Source: Christensenellaceae bacterium
GTDB taxonomy: Bacteria > Bacillota > Clostridia > Christensenellales > CAG-138
NCBI GenBank assembly: GCA_031261085.1
Contig: JAISKB010000014.1
Span: 79,662-143,661 of the forward strand
DNA length: 64,000 bases
Direction of reading: 5' to 3'
This document shows, piece after piece, positions 1 to 7,516 of the stretch. The notes under the pieces were generated by a model, which searched no databases, was not told where the DNA came from, and saw nothing but the letters and a program-made list of their open reading frames with translations. The translations under genes and the position numbers were made by a program. Within the stretch, counting starts at the first letter, position 1. Each line of letters opens with the position of its first letter.

Positions 1-108
1 ATCCCATCCCGCCCACATACCTGTGAACAGAATTCGGCGGAATTGCTGCACACCGCAATCATAACCCGTCGGCTCCTACAGTGCTGGTCGCATCCGCGCC
101 TCTATCTT
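1..108 (-). promoter_or_regulatory. Lysine riboswitch (L box), partial at left edge
   Basis: Read on the minus strand, this stretch begins with GATAGAGGCGC and continues through AGGAGCCGACGGG and CCGCCGAA. These are signature blocks of the lysine riboswitch aptamer (5' strand of P1, the GAGGCGC block, and the CCGCCGAA core). The 3' part of the aptamer and the regulated gene lie beyond position 1. In this family lysine binding usually stops expression of a lysine biosynthesis or transport gene. A good promoter sits directly upstream. Assigned by eye from the consensus. Confidence 0.85.
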
Positions 109-115
109 GTTAAGG

Positions 116-144
116 ATAGTATCATGTATTCGATGTGAAGTCAA
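116..144 (-). promoter_or_regulatory. Promoter of the lysine riboswitch transcript
   Basis: On the minus strand TTGACT (139-144) and TACTAT (116-121) are separated by 17 bp, a near-consensus vegetative promoter. The start point would fall near 109, at the first base of the riboswitch, which supports both calls. Confidence 0.75.
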
Positions 145-206
145 TACGGAATTGCTTGCTATTGGGGGGGCGGGCAGGCTATAATCAGGCAAACGGGAGG
201 TTTGCC

Positions 207-1313
207 ATGCAAGAGCTGTTAACGCAATACCGGCGCGCGCTGCACCGCATCCCCGAGCTGGATAGCGCGCTGCCGCAAACCGCGCAATATATACGCGGCG
301 CCCTAAGCGGCCTGCCCTGCCGCGTTACGGAGCCCATCGAAAACGCCGTGTGCGCCTTTTTTGACGCGGGCAAGGCGGATACGATCGCCTTCCGCGCGGA
401 TATGGACGCGCTGCCCATCGCCGAGCAAACGGGGCAGCCCTATGCCTCCTGCATCGCGGGGCAGATGCACGCTTGCGGGCACGATGGGCATATGGCGCTG
501 CTGCTGGCGCTGGCGCAAACGATAGGGGCGCGCTTGCAAGCATTGCCGCACAACGTGCTGCTGCTGTTTCAGCCCGCCGAGGAAACCACCGGCGGGGCAA
601 AGCGGCTTTGCGAGAGCGGCGTGCTGGAGCAATATGCCGTGCGCCGCCTGTTTGCGCTGCATATTTGGCCGGGCCTGCCCGCGGGGGAGCTGGCCGCAAA
701 GCCCGGGGCCATGATGGCGCAAAGCAGCGAGGTGAGCGTGCACATCGCGGGCAAAAGCGTGCATATCGCCAAAGCCGCCGAGGGCGCGGATGCGCTGCTG
801 GCCGGGGCGCGGTTTTTGTGCGACGCCTACGCCATGGCGCAAAATGAGTTCCCGCCCGACGAGCCGCGTTTGCTCAAGTTTGGGTACCTGCACAGCGGCA
901 CGGTGCGCAATGCGCTCAGCGCCGATACCGAGCTGCTGGGCAGCCTGCGTTCCTTCGACGCGGGGGTGTTTGCGCAAATGAAGCTGCGCCTGCGCGAAAT
1001 CGCCGATGCGCTCCAAAAAGAAACCGGCTGCGCCTTCAACATACATATAAACGAGGGCTTCCCGCCCACCCTAAACGACCCCGCTCTGTATGCGCGGGTG
1101 ATGGCGCATTTGGGGGCGGAGGCGCCCCGGTTGCTTGCCGCGCCCAGCATGACCTCGGAGGATTTTTCGTTTTACGGCCAGCGGGTGCCCACCCTATTCG
1201 CGTTTTTGGGCGCCGGGGATACAGCGCCCCTGCACGCCAACACCTTCGATTTTGACGAGAAAATTTTGCTCAACGGGCTTGCGTATTATGAGCGGCTGCT
1301 GTATTTAAGCTAA
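207..1313 (+). CDS. M20D-family amidohydrolase / aminoacylase
   Basis: Metal-dependent hydrolase of the M20D group (hippurate, indoleacetyl-amino acid and N-acetyl-diaminopimelate hydrolases), cleaving an acyl-amide bond of an amino acid derivative in the cytoplasm. Motifs include HACGHDGHM near residue 88 with metal ligands, PAEETTGGAKR near 122, HIWPGLPAG, and SMTSEDFSFYG near the C-terminus. The start is set at the ATG at 207 because GGGAGG ends 6 bases before it; an upstream in-frame ATG at 135 has no ribosome site and lies inside the divergent promoter. This gives 368 aa, normal for the family. It is divergent from a lysine-riboswitch transcript, so N-acetyl-diaminopimelate deacetylase is a possible role, but the substrate cannot be read from the sequence. 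Confidence 0.85.
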   Translation: MQELLTQYRRALHRIPELDSALPQTAQYIRGALSGLPCRVTEPIENAVCAFFDAGKADTIAFRADMDALPIAEQTGQPYASCIAGQMHACGHDGHMALLLALAQTIGARLQALPHNVLLLFQPAEETTGGAKRLCESGVLEQYAVRRLFALHIWPGLPAGELAAKPGAMMAQSSEVSVHIAGKSVHIAKAAEGADALLAGARFLCDAYAMAQNEFPPDEPRLLKFGYLHSGTVRNALSADTELLGSLRSFDAGVFAQMKLRLREIADALQKETGCAFNIHINEGFPPTLNDPALYARVMAHLGAEAPRLLAAPSMTSEDFSFYGQRVPTLFAFLGAGDTAPLHANTFDFDEKILLNGLAYYERLLYLS

Positions 1314-1349
1314 CCCCCTGCGGGGTTAAAGATGGCAATAACATCAAAA

Positions 1350-1395
1350 CTTCTTGTTTGCGGGGGCTTGCCCCCGCAAAACGTTTTTCAAGAAG
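1350..1395. repeat. Nested inverted repeat, GC-rich palindrome
   Basis: Outer arms CTTCTTG and CAAGAAG enclose inner arms TTTGCGGGGGC and GCCCCCGCAAA around a 2-base loop. It lies between the M20 gene and the next promoter and may act as a terminator, although no T tract follows directly. The core GGGGGCTTGCCCCCGCA recurs at 12844-12860, which suggests a dispersed palindromic element. Confidence 0.5.
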
Positions 1396-1444
1396 AAATC
1401 CCCTCTCTTTTGAACGGGTGCGCAGGATGGGCTGAAGCAAATAT

Positions 1445-1473
1445 TATGATTTTATCTCCAAACATGGTATAAT
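1445..1473 (+). promoter_or_regulatory. Promoter of the DUF1538 gene
   Basis: TATAAT at 1468-1473 is preceded by TGG, an extended -10. The -35 hexamer at 1445-1450 is TATGAT, which is poor, so activity would rest on the extended -10. Start codon 33 bases further on. Confidence 0.5.
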
Positions 1474-1505
1474 TGAAGTACATATCGAGAGAGAGGAGCG
1501 TTTGA

Positions 1506-3044
1506 TTGAAGCAACTCAAAGTCATATTAAACGAAAAATTTTCAGAATCCCTGCGCGCGGTTCTCCCGGTAGCCATCATCGTTATCGCTTTGTGCTTTTC
1601 TATCGCGCCTGTACCCACGAGTATGTTTATGGCTTTCGTCATTGGCGCGGTTTTGCTGGTGTTTGGTATGAGCTTATTCAGCTTGGGCGCGGATATCGCC
1701 ATGATCCCCATCGGCGAACGCATCGGCGCATTCATCACCAAGTCGCGCAAGCTGTGGGTCGTGCTGGCCGTGGGCCTGATTATCGGCATAATCATCACGA
1801 TTTCGGAGCCGGATTTGCAGGTGCTCGCCAACCAAATACCCTCCATCCCCAATTTGGTGCTAATCGTTTCCATCGCGGTGGGCGTGGGTTTGTTTTTGGT
1901 GATTGCGCTTTTGCGCATCCTGTTTTCGGTTTCCATCTCGCATATACTCATCGCGCTTTATGCGATCGTATTCGGGCTGGCGTTTTTCGCCCCCGGCGAT
2001 TTTTTGGCGGTCGCCTTCGATGCCGGCGGCATCACGACCGGGCCTATGACGGTGCCCTTCATTATGGCGTTTGGCATAGGCGTTTCCTCCATCCGCAGCG
2101 ATCAACACGCCAGTACCGATAGCTTTGGCATGGTCGCGGTCTGCTCCGTTGGCCCCATTTTAACCACGCTCATCATCGGCCTGGTTTATCACCCGGTCAG
2201 CAGCGACTACACGCCCGTCGTGGTGCAGAGCGTGGCCGATTCGCAGCAGCTTTGGGGGCTGTTTACCAATATCCAAGCCGGCTTCCCCAATTATTTTAAA
2301 GAGGTCGCCCTCGCGCTGGGCCCCATCGCGCTGTTCTTCCTCGTATTTCAGCTGTTTTGGTTTAAGATGAACCGGCATACGTTCTTAAAAATCGTGATGG
2401 GGCTGGTATATACCTACCTGGGCCTCGTGCTGTTTTTGACAGGCGTAAACGTGGGCTTTATGCCGGTGGGGTATTTTATAGGCCACCTCATAGCCGGGCT
2501 GCATTATAATTGGATCATACTCCCGATCGGGATGGCGATAGGATATTTCATAGTGGCGGCGGAGCCCGCGGTGCACGTTTTGAACAAGCAGGTGGAGGAG
2601 CTTAGCTCGGGCGCAATCCCCGCGAAGGCCATGAAGCTGAGCCTCTCCATAGGCGTATGTATATCCCTGGGGCTTTCGATGCTGCGGCTGCTTTGCGGCA
2701 TACCCATATTTTGGTTTTTGGTGCCCGGGTATGCGTTGGCGCTGCTGCTCACGTTTTTTGTTCCCAAGCTGTTTACCGCCATCGCGTTCGATTCCGGCGG
2801 TGTGGCCTCCGGGCCTATGACCGCCACGTTTTTGCTGCCGTTTGCCATCGGCATATGCGATGCTTTGGGCGGCAACATCGTTACGGATGCCTTTGGCGTG
2901 GTGGCCATGGTGGCTATGACGCCGCTTATTACGATACAGGTGCTGGGCATTTTCTACGGGGTGCGCTTAAAAAGGATTCAGGCAAAAACCAAGCGCGATG
3001 TGGTTACATTGCAGGTGGATGACCTGGATATAATCGAAATATAA
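1506..3044 (+). CDS. DUF1538 integral membrane protein (putative permease)
   Basis: Polytopic membrane protein of 512 aa with about 12 hydrophobic segments, recognised as DUF1538. It is an internal duplication: each half carries a related block, D-A/S-GG-x-x-T/S-GPMT near residues 173 and 428, followed by DSFGMVAV in the first half and DAFGVVAM in the second. The transported solute is not established. The start is a TTG after a GAGGAGCG ribosome site. A PII-like gene follows 29 bases downstream, an arrangement that recalls AmtB-GlnK and suggests the PII-like protein gates this permease. The family call is secure; the function is not. Confidence 0.8.
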   Translation: MKQLKVILNEKFSESLRAVLPVAIIVIALCFSIAPVPTSMFMAFVIGAVLLVFGMSLFSLGADIAMIPIGERIGAFITKSRKLWVVLAVGLIIGIIITISEPDLQVLANQIPSIPNLVLIVSIAVGVGLFLVIALLRILFSVSISHILIALYAIVFGLAFFAPGDFLAVAFDAGGITTGPMTVPFIMAFGIGVSSIRSDQHASTDSFGMVAVCSVGPILTTLIIGLVYHPVSSDYTPVVVQSVADSQQLWGLFTNIQAGFPNYFKEVALALGPIALFFLVFQLFWFKMNRHTFLKIVMGLVYTYLGLVLFLTGVNVGFMPVGYFIGHLIAGLHYNWIILPIGMAIGYFIVAAEPAVHVLNKQVEELSSGAIPAKAMKLSLSIGVCISLGLSMLRLLCGIPIFWFLVPGYALALLLTFFVPKLFTAIAFDSGGVASGPMTATFLLPFAIGICDALGGNIVTDAFGVVAMVAMTPLITIQVLGIFYGVRLKRIQAKTKRDVVTLQVDDLDIIEI

Positions 3045-3073
3045 AGCAGCTTTTGTGAGCGAGAAGGATGAAG

Positions 3074-3763
3074 ATGTTTGATATATCTCTTGTTTTAACA
3101 ATAACGGACAGGGCGCTTTGCGAGGAGTTTATCCAGTTTTACAAGGAGCATGGCGTTTCCGTTGTGTTGGCCTCTTTTGGCAAGGGCACGGCCACCAAAG
3201 AAACGCTGGACCTGCTGGGCCTGGAAGAGGTGGAAAAGGGCATCCTGTTTTCTGTTGCGCAGGGCGAAAACATAAAGCCCATCATCAAAGGGCTAAAGAG
3301 GGACTTGCAGATAGGCGTGCCCGGGCGGGGCATCGTATTAACGCTCCCAATCAGCAGTGTTGGGGGCCTTACCGCTATAAAAATGCTGACAGATGGTCAT
3401 GAAACGGAAAGGATGGAAGACCCCATGGCTGAAGAAACACCCTTTGTGCTGATTATGGTAATCGCGAATGAAGGCTATACGGATCTTGTGGTGAACGCGG
3501 CAAAGATGGGAGGCGCCACCGGCGGCACGGTGATTCATGCCCGAGGCATAGGGCTGGAAGAAAAGAAGAAATTCTTTGGCGTTTCCATCTCCGATGAAAA
3601 GGAGATCGTCTTTATCGTTTGCCAGCACGCGTGTAAAAACCAAATCATGAAGTCCGTCATAGCCGAGGCGGGGTTTAACAGCAAAGCGCAGTCCATCGTG
3701 CTCTCCCTGCCCGTGCTGTCGGCAAACGGCCTTTGGGCGCTGGATCACGCGGCGGACGAGTAA
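3074..3763 (+). CDS. Tandem PII-like signalling protein
   Basis: A 229 aa protein made of two PII-like (GlnB superfamily) units, roughly residues 1-110 and 115-229. The first has FGKGTA and GVPGRGIVLTLPISSVGGL; the second has GGATGGTVIHARG and KAQSIVLSLPVLSANGL. PII proteins bind ATP/ADP and small effectors and control transporters and enzymes. The uridylylated tyrosine of classic GlnB is not apparent. GAGAAGG directly abuts an ATG at 3068, so the second ATG at 3074, 6 bases from that site, is preferred. Duplication here mirrors the duplication in the upstream permease, which supports a partner relationship. A terminator follows. Confidence 0.75.
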   Translation: MFDISLVLTITDRALCEEFIQFYKEHGVSVVLASFGKGTATKETLDLLGLEEVEKGILFSVAQGENIKPIIKGLKRDLQIGVPGRGIVLTLPISSVGGLTAIKMLTDGHETERMEDPMAEETPFVLIMVIANEGYTDLVVNAAKMGGATGGTVIHARGIGLEEKKKFFGVSISDEKEIVFIVCQHACKNQIMKSVIAEAGFNSKAQSIVLSLPVLSANGLWALDHAADE

Positions 3764-3780
3764 CCCTTACATCGCCTGAT

Positions 3781-3804
3781 AAAGCCCCCCTTTGGGGGGC
3801 TTTT
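3781..3804 (+). terminator. Rho-independent terminator
   Basis: AAAGCCCCCC, a TTT loop and GGGGGGC followed by TTTT end the DUF1538/PII operon 17 bases after the stop codon. Confidence 0.85.
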
Positions 3805-3889
3805 GTGTTAAAAACGCGGCCGCCCTGACCGAAATTCGGCTTTTTCACACAGAGCGGGGCCGCCACTATAAAATATACGAAACTGCTTG

Positions 3890-3918
3890 TTTACAAACGA
3901 TTTTCCACGCACTATAAT
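3890..3918 (+). promoter_or_regulatory. Promoter of the decarboxylase beta operon
   Basis: TTTACA (3890-3895) and TATAAT (3913-3918) with a 17 bp spacer, about 145 bases before the start codon. The rest of the 300-base gap from 3764 to 4063 holds the preceding terminator and this leader; no gene is seen in it. Confidence 0.7.
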
Positions 3919-4063
3919 AGAAACAGTAATAGAATGGGGGAGGATGGCAGGATTCCCTCCAAAGCTTGTATAAACAGGGTTTATATGGGGCTTGTTACAT
4001 AACACAGAATAATTTTCTTAAGCGGTGCTTATCATAAAACACAAGATAAAGGAGATTATTATT

Positions 4064-5179
4064 TTGCAACTCATTGTAGAATTATTCGGGAACGTAGGCA
4101 ATTTTACATGGCAGCAGGCGCTGATGATCGCCATTGGCGGCGCGCTGATATGGTGCGCGATCGGCCGCAATATGGAGCCTTCGCTGCTGCTGCCCATGGG
4201 CTTTGGCGCCATATTGGTCAACCTGCCCTTCGTCAACACCGAAGCTATCGAAACGCTGTTTAACGCGGGCATCGCCACCGAGCTGTTCCCATTGCTGCTG
4301 TTCATCGGCATAGGCGCCATGATAGACTTTGGCCCGTTGCTATCCAACCCCAAGATGATGCTGTTCGGCGCGGCGGCGCAGTTCGGCATATTTTTTACGC
4401 TGGGGATGGCCGTATTGCTGGGCTTCCGCTTAGCGGACGCGGCCAGCATCGCCATCATCGGCGCGGCGGATGGCCCCACCAGCATCTATGTGGCAAACTA
4501 TTTCCAATCCAAATATCAGGGCGCCATCATGGTGGCCGCCTACAGCTATATGGCGCTGGTGCCCATCGTGCAGCCGCCCATCATTAAGCTGTGCACCACC
4601 CGTGCGGAGCGGCTGATACGGATGCCCTACAAACCCAGCGCAGTATCCGGCATCACGCGCATACTGTTCCCCATATTTGTAACGTTGGTGGCCGGCACCA
4701 TAGCGCCCAAGAGCGCCGAGCTCATCGGCTTCTTGATGTTTGGCAACCTCGTGCGCGAATGCGGCGTGCTGGGCAGCTTATCCCAAAGCGCGCAAAACGA
4801 GCTCGCCAACCTCATCACGCTGCTGCTGGGGCTTGCGGTAGCCTTCCGCATGCGGGCGGAGATGTTCGTTACGGTAGAGACGCTGGTGATATTGCTGCTG
4901 GGCCTGGTGGCGTTTATATTCGATACGGTAGGCGGCGTGATGTTCGCCAAGCTGATGAATCTATTTACCAAAAACAAGGTCAACCCCATGATAGGCGCCG
5001 CGGGCATATCCGCCTTCCCCATGGCCAGCCGCGTGGTGCACAAGATGGGCCGTGAGGAGGATCAGGCCAACTTCTTGCTGATGCATGCGGCCGGGGCCAA
5101 CGTGAGCGGGCAAATCGCCTCCGTCATCGCGGGCGGCCTGGTGATTACCTTGGTAGAAAACGCCCTTGCGGCGCTATAA
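4064..5179 (+). CDS. Na+-translocating decarboxylase beta subunit (OadB/GcdB/MmdB family)
   Basis: Membrane subunit of biotin-dependent Na+-pumping decarboxylases (oxaloacetate, methylmalonyl-CoA, glutaconyl-CoA). It decarboxylates carboxybiotin and exports Na+. The 371 aa length and motifs fit: IGAADGPTSIYVANYF near residue 142 contains the key membrane aspartate, and VNPMIGAAGISAFPMASRVV near 307 carries the conserved Asn, Gly, Ser and Arg of the Na+ channel. The start is a TTG nine bases after GGAG at 4051; the ATG at 4025 has no ribosome site. The next gene encodes a small gamma-like subunit. No carboxyltransferase alpha or biotin carrier gene is nearby, so the substrate is unknown. Confidence 0.9.
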   Translation: MQLIVELFGNVGNFTWQQALMIAIGGALIWCAIGRNMEPSLLLPMGFGAILVNLPFVNTEAIETLFNAGIATELFPLLLFIGIGAMIDFGPLLSNPKMMLFGAAAQFGIFFTLGMAVLLGFRLADAASIAIIGAADGPTSIYVANYFQSKYQGAIMVAAYSYMALVPIVQPPIIKLCTTRAERLIRMPYKPSAVSGITRILFPIFVTLVAGTIAPKSAELIGFLMFGNLVRECGVLGSLSQSAQNELANLITLLLGLAVAFRMRAEMFVTVETLVILLLGLVAFIFDTVGGVMFAKLMNLFTKNKVNPMIGAAGISAFPMASRVVHKMGREEDQANFLLMHAAGANVSGQIASVIAGGLVITLVENALAAL

Positions 5180-5194
5180 GGGGAGGAGAAAACG

Positions 5195-5338
5195 ATGTTT
5201 GATTTTCATATAGACGGCGCGGCGCTGATAGAGGTGCTCCCCCTGCTGGGCAAGGGCATACTGGGCGTGTTCCTCGTAATTTGCGCCATATGGGCGTTTG
5301 TGTGGGCGCTCAATAAAATCACGGCGCCAAAGGCGTAA
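5195..5338 (+). CDS. Small one-helix gamma-like subunit of the decarboxylase
   Basis: A 47 aa peptide with one membrane helix (about residues 18-40, GKGILGVFLVICAIWAFVWA) and a short cytoplasmic tail. GGGGAGGAG precedes the ATG by about 7 bases, and the gene follows the beta subunit by 15 bases. Position and topology match the OadG/MmdD gamma subunit that anchors the alpha subunit, but the tail is far shorter than usual and lacks a Pro-rich or His-rich end. Homology is inferred from context rather than sequence. Confidence 0.65.
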   Translation: MFDFHIDGAALIEVLPLLGKGILGVFLVICAIWAFVWALNKITAPKA

Positions 5339-5361
5339 CATCAAATTCCTTGCGCAAAAAA

Positions 5362-5393
5362 AGAGAGGTTCGTCTACCGAGCCTCTCTTATTT
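5362..5393. terminator. Bidirectional terminator
   Basis: AGAGAGGTTCG and CGAGCCTCTCT form an 11 bp stem with a 5-base loop. It is preceded by an A tract and followed by a T-rich tract, so it can serve the plus-strand decarboxylase operon and the convergent VOC gene. Confidence 0.85.
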
Positions 5394-5415
5394 TATGCGG
5401 GGTTGCTTGCTTTGC

Positions 5416-5808
5416 CTACGCGCCCGCTTGCTCCGCAAAGGTGAGCACATACCCATCCGTATCCGCAATGGCAAATTCTTTGGCGCCATAAAACGAGGTG
5501 TGCATATCGCAAAGTATGGCGTGCTTCGCTTTAAGCTCTTGATACAGGCCATTTAAATCATCCGTATTGATATACAGCGTTGCCGAGGGCCGCACCCTGG
5601 CAGTGGCTAAGGTAGGGTATTCCTCCGCCAGGCTGGTGCGCTCCTGCAGCATGAGCGTTAGGTTGTCCTTGGCCAAAATGGCGAATTGCAGCGCGTCCTT
5701 TTTACCGGGCACCGAGGCGACGATCGAAAACCCCAATATATCCCGATAAAACGCAACGGATGCATCGACGCTTTCCACCATCAGGTTGGTCGTCATATTT
5801 GTGTACAT
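5416..5808 (-). CDS. VOC superfamily (glyoxalase/bleomycin-resistance-like) protein
   Basis: A 130 aa single-module vicinal oxygen chelate protein. The N-terminal SVAFYRDILGFSIV and the C-terminal ADTDGYVLTFAEQ are the usual beta-alpha-beta landmarks, with a C-terminal Glu in the metal-ligand position. Members act as small-molecule binding or metal-dependent enzymes, and the substrate cannot be predicted. GGGGGG lies about 8 bases before the ATG. It stands alone, about 70 bases downstream of an AraC-type regulator gene read in the same direction, so the two could be co-transcribed. Confidence 0.8.
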   Translation of the reverse strand: MYTNMTTNLMVESVDASVAFYRDILGFSIVASVPGKKDALQFAILAKDNLTLMLQERTSLAEEYPTLATARVRPSATLYINTDDLNGLYQELKAKHAILCDMHTSFYGAKEFAIADTDGYVLTFAEQAGA

Positions 5809-5877
5809 TGCAAAGCCCCCCTTTATTGATATGGATAAGTATAGGGGAAGCGCCGATGAAAGTATTGTATAAATGCG

Positions 5878-6654
5878 TCAATTTTGGTAAATTCGGATCA
5901 ATTCCCGGGGTGTGATGCCTATGTTCTTTTTAAAATCCTTAATGAAGTGCGCCTGGTCATAATACCCGGCGCTGCTTAGGCCATCGCCCAAGGTCGCCCC
6001 GTTTGCGGTTAAAACCGCAAGGCACTTATGAAAGCGCACGATGCTCTGCACGACCTTGGGGGGCAGCCCATAGTGCTTTAAGAACAGCCGCTGGCATTGC
6101 CGGGGTGTGAAATGCAGCAATTGATACAATTCCGCCGCGGTGGGCACAACGCCCAGGCTTAGCTCATCGAATAAGGAAGTAAAACGGCTGGGCGCCCGGC
6201 CGCATGTTAACGTTTGGAAAAAGCTTATGAAGTATGCCTTGGCCTGCTCGAAGGGGAGCGAAAAGAACCTGTCGCGGTCAAAGCCCGCGCAGGCGGCTTC
6301 CACCGGCACAAAGCAATCCATCGCCGCCGTTGCGGGCAGTCCGGTCAGCTGAAAAAACGCGCCCGGCTTTAACCGCGCCCCCATAAAATGCGCGGGCAGG
6401 TCTACCTTAAAATGAAAATCGGTATTGCGCATCCCCACAAAGCCAACCTGCCGTTCATCCAAGCTCGCCACAAGGTCGATACACCCATCGGCGATGATGA
6501 TATTCTCGATGGAGGTTTTGCGGGCGGAGCGCGGCCGCATCTCCCAAAAGCAGATGACGAAGCCGCTCAGCTGCGGGATCGTTTCCTCGGCATATTGCAC
6601 GTTTTGAGAAAACTCCCGGCTTAGGATATAGGGGATTTGGATGGGGTAATACAT
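5878..6654 (-). CDS. AraC-family transcriptional regulator
   Basis: About 258 aa. The C-terminal 100 residues form an AraC-type double helix-turn-helix: LLHFTPRQCQRLFLKHYGL is the first motif and SSAGYYDQAHFIKDFKK NIGITPREL the second, with the classic F-K-x-x-x-G-x-T-P-R-E-L ending. The N-terminal part resembles the DUF6597-type sensor domain of small AraC regulators. The start at 6654 (MYYPIQIP) avoids overlap with the upstream transglutaminase-like gene, whose stop is 1 base away. A longer frame back to 6711 exists, and no strong ribosome site settles the choice. Possibly controls the VOC gene next to it; the signal is unknown. Confidence 0.8.
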   Translation of the reverse strand: MYYPIQIPYILSREFSQNVQYAEETIPQLSGFVICFWEMRPRSARKTSIENIIIADGCIDLVASLDERQVGFVGMRNTDFHFKVDLPAHFMGARLKPGAFFQLTGLPATAAMDCFVPVEAACAGFDRDRFFSLPFEQAKAYFISFFQTLTCGRAPSRFTSLFDELSLGVVPTAAELYQLLHFTPRQCQRLFLKHYGLPPKVVQSIVRFHKCLAVLTANGATLGDGLSSAGYYDQAHFIKDFKKNIGITPRELIRIYQN

Positions 6655-6655
6655 G

Positions 6656-7423
6656 TCAATAGCCGAAATTGCCATAAAACTGCCGGTACATCGGCAGCCA
6701 GCCATTGCCAAAGTACCCGCCTTGCGCGTCCATCAGCGTCCATGTGCCATCTATTTTGACCATGTTCCATTGATGCTTCCACTTGCCGGCGTTGATATGC
6801 TTGCTCTTAAGCCCCGCGGCGCCGCAAAGCTGCGTGACCGCCTTGCAAAAGCCGGAGCACGCGGCCTTTTTTAACACGAGCGCGGCATAGGCCTGGTTGC
6901 CAAAATTGGTTTTATACGCCTCGTTGGATTGATCATCCTGGAACGCCACATTGTTATACAAGTAAGAAAATATCGCGTTGGCTTTATCATAATCGCTCAT
7001 GCCCGCATGGATATATTGCGCCTTAAACGCCTTAACCGCTTCGCTGGTGAGCTTATCGCGTTCCTTCTTGGTGGGCAGCTTGTTGGTGGCCGCGGCGGCC
7101 ACACTGCCCGCATTGCCGGCAGCCGCCTTAACGTATTTGGTGCTTACCCAGCCCTGCGCACCGTTATAAACCACCAGCGACCATTTGCCGTTGGTGCCTA
7201 TGCGCGCAAGCGTTGCGCCGGCCGGTATGCCGCCCTCTATCGCGCTGTATTTGGTCCCCGGGCCTGTTCTAAAGTTGATGGAAGCCGTAGTGACCACGGT
7301 ATCGTTGGTGGTTTTTTTGACCGCATCCGCCGCGAACGCGGCCTGCGGAAGCAAGACACCGCTCAGCAAAAGCATGATGAGAAAAACCGCGGCAAGGCGC
7401 AAAGGGCGATGTAAAGTATGCAT
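6656..7423 (-). CDS. Secreted SH3b-transglutaminase-like protein
   Basis: A 255 aa exported protein. Residues 1-32 are a signal peptide (hydrophobic core then PQAAFAAD). Residues 45-100 are a bacterial SH3 domain (ASINFRTGPGTKYSAI and GAQGWVSTKYVK), thought to bind cell wall. Residues 135-255 form a transglutaminase-like domain with a Cys in AACSGFCKAV, a His in HQWNMVKI and an Asp in LMDAQGG, so the catalytic triad appears intact. Such proteins are usually wall-associated proteases or crosslinkers. Its stop is 1 base from the AraC gene start. Confidence 0.8.
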   Translation of the reverse strand: MHTLHRPLRLAAVFLIMLLLSGVLLPQAAFAADAVKKTTNDTVVTTASINFRTGPGTKYSAIEGGIPAGATLARIGTNGKWSLVVYNGAQGWVSTKYVKAAAGNAGSVAAAATNKLPTKKERDKLTSEAVKAFKAQYIHAGMSDYDKANAIFSYLYNNVAFQDDQSNEAYKTNFGNQAYAALVLKKAACSGFCKAVTQLCGAAGLKSKHINAGKWKHQWNMVKIDGTWTLMDAQGGYFGNGWLPMYRQFYGNFGY

Positions 7424-7516
7424 AATTTCTCCTTAATAATATAATTTTTATGTTCGGTCAACGCCAACAGGCAAGCGATGCAACTATGGCGCTTAAAACA
7501 AGGGGTTAGAGAAATA

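Noticed and set aside
303..1046. Long antisense open frame across the M20 gene
   Set aside because: It lacks a ribosome site and recognisable domains, and GC-rich genes produce such shadow frames throughout this window. The plus-strand frame has clear M20 motifs.
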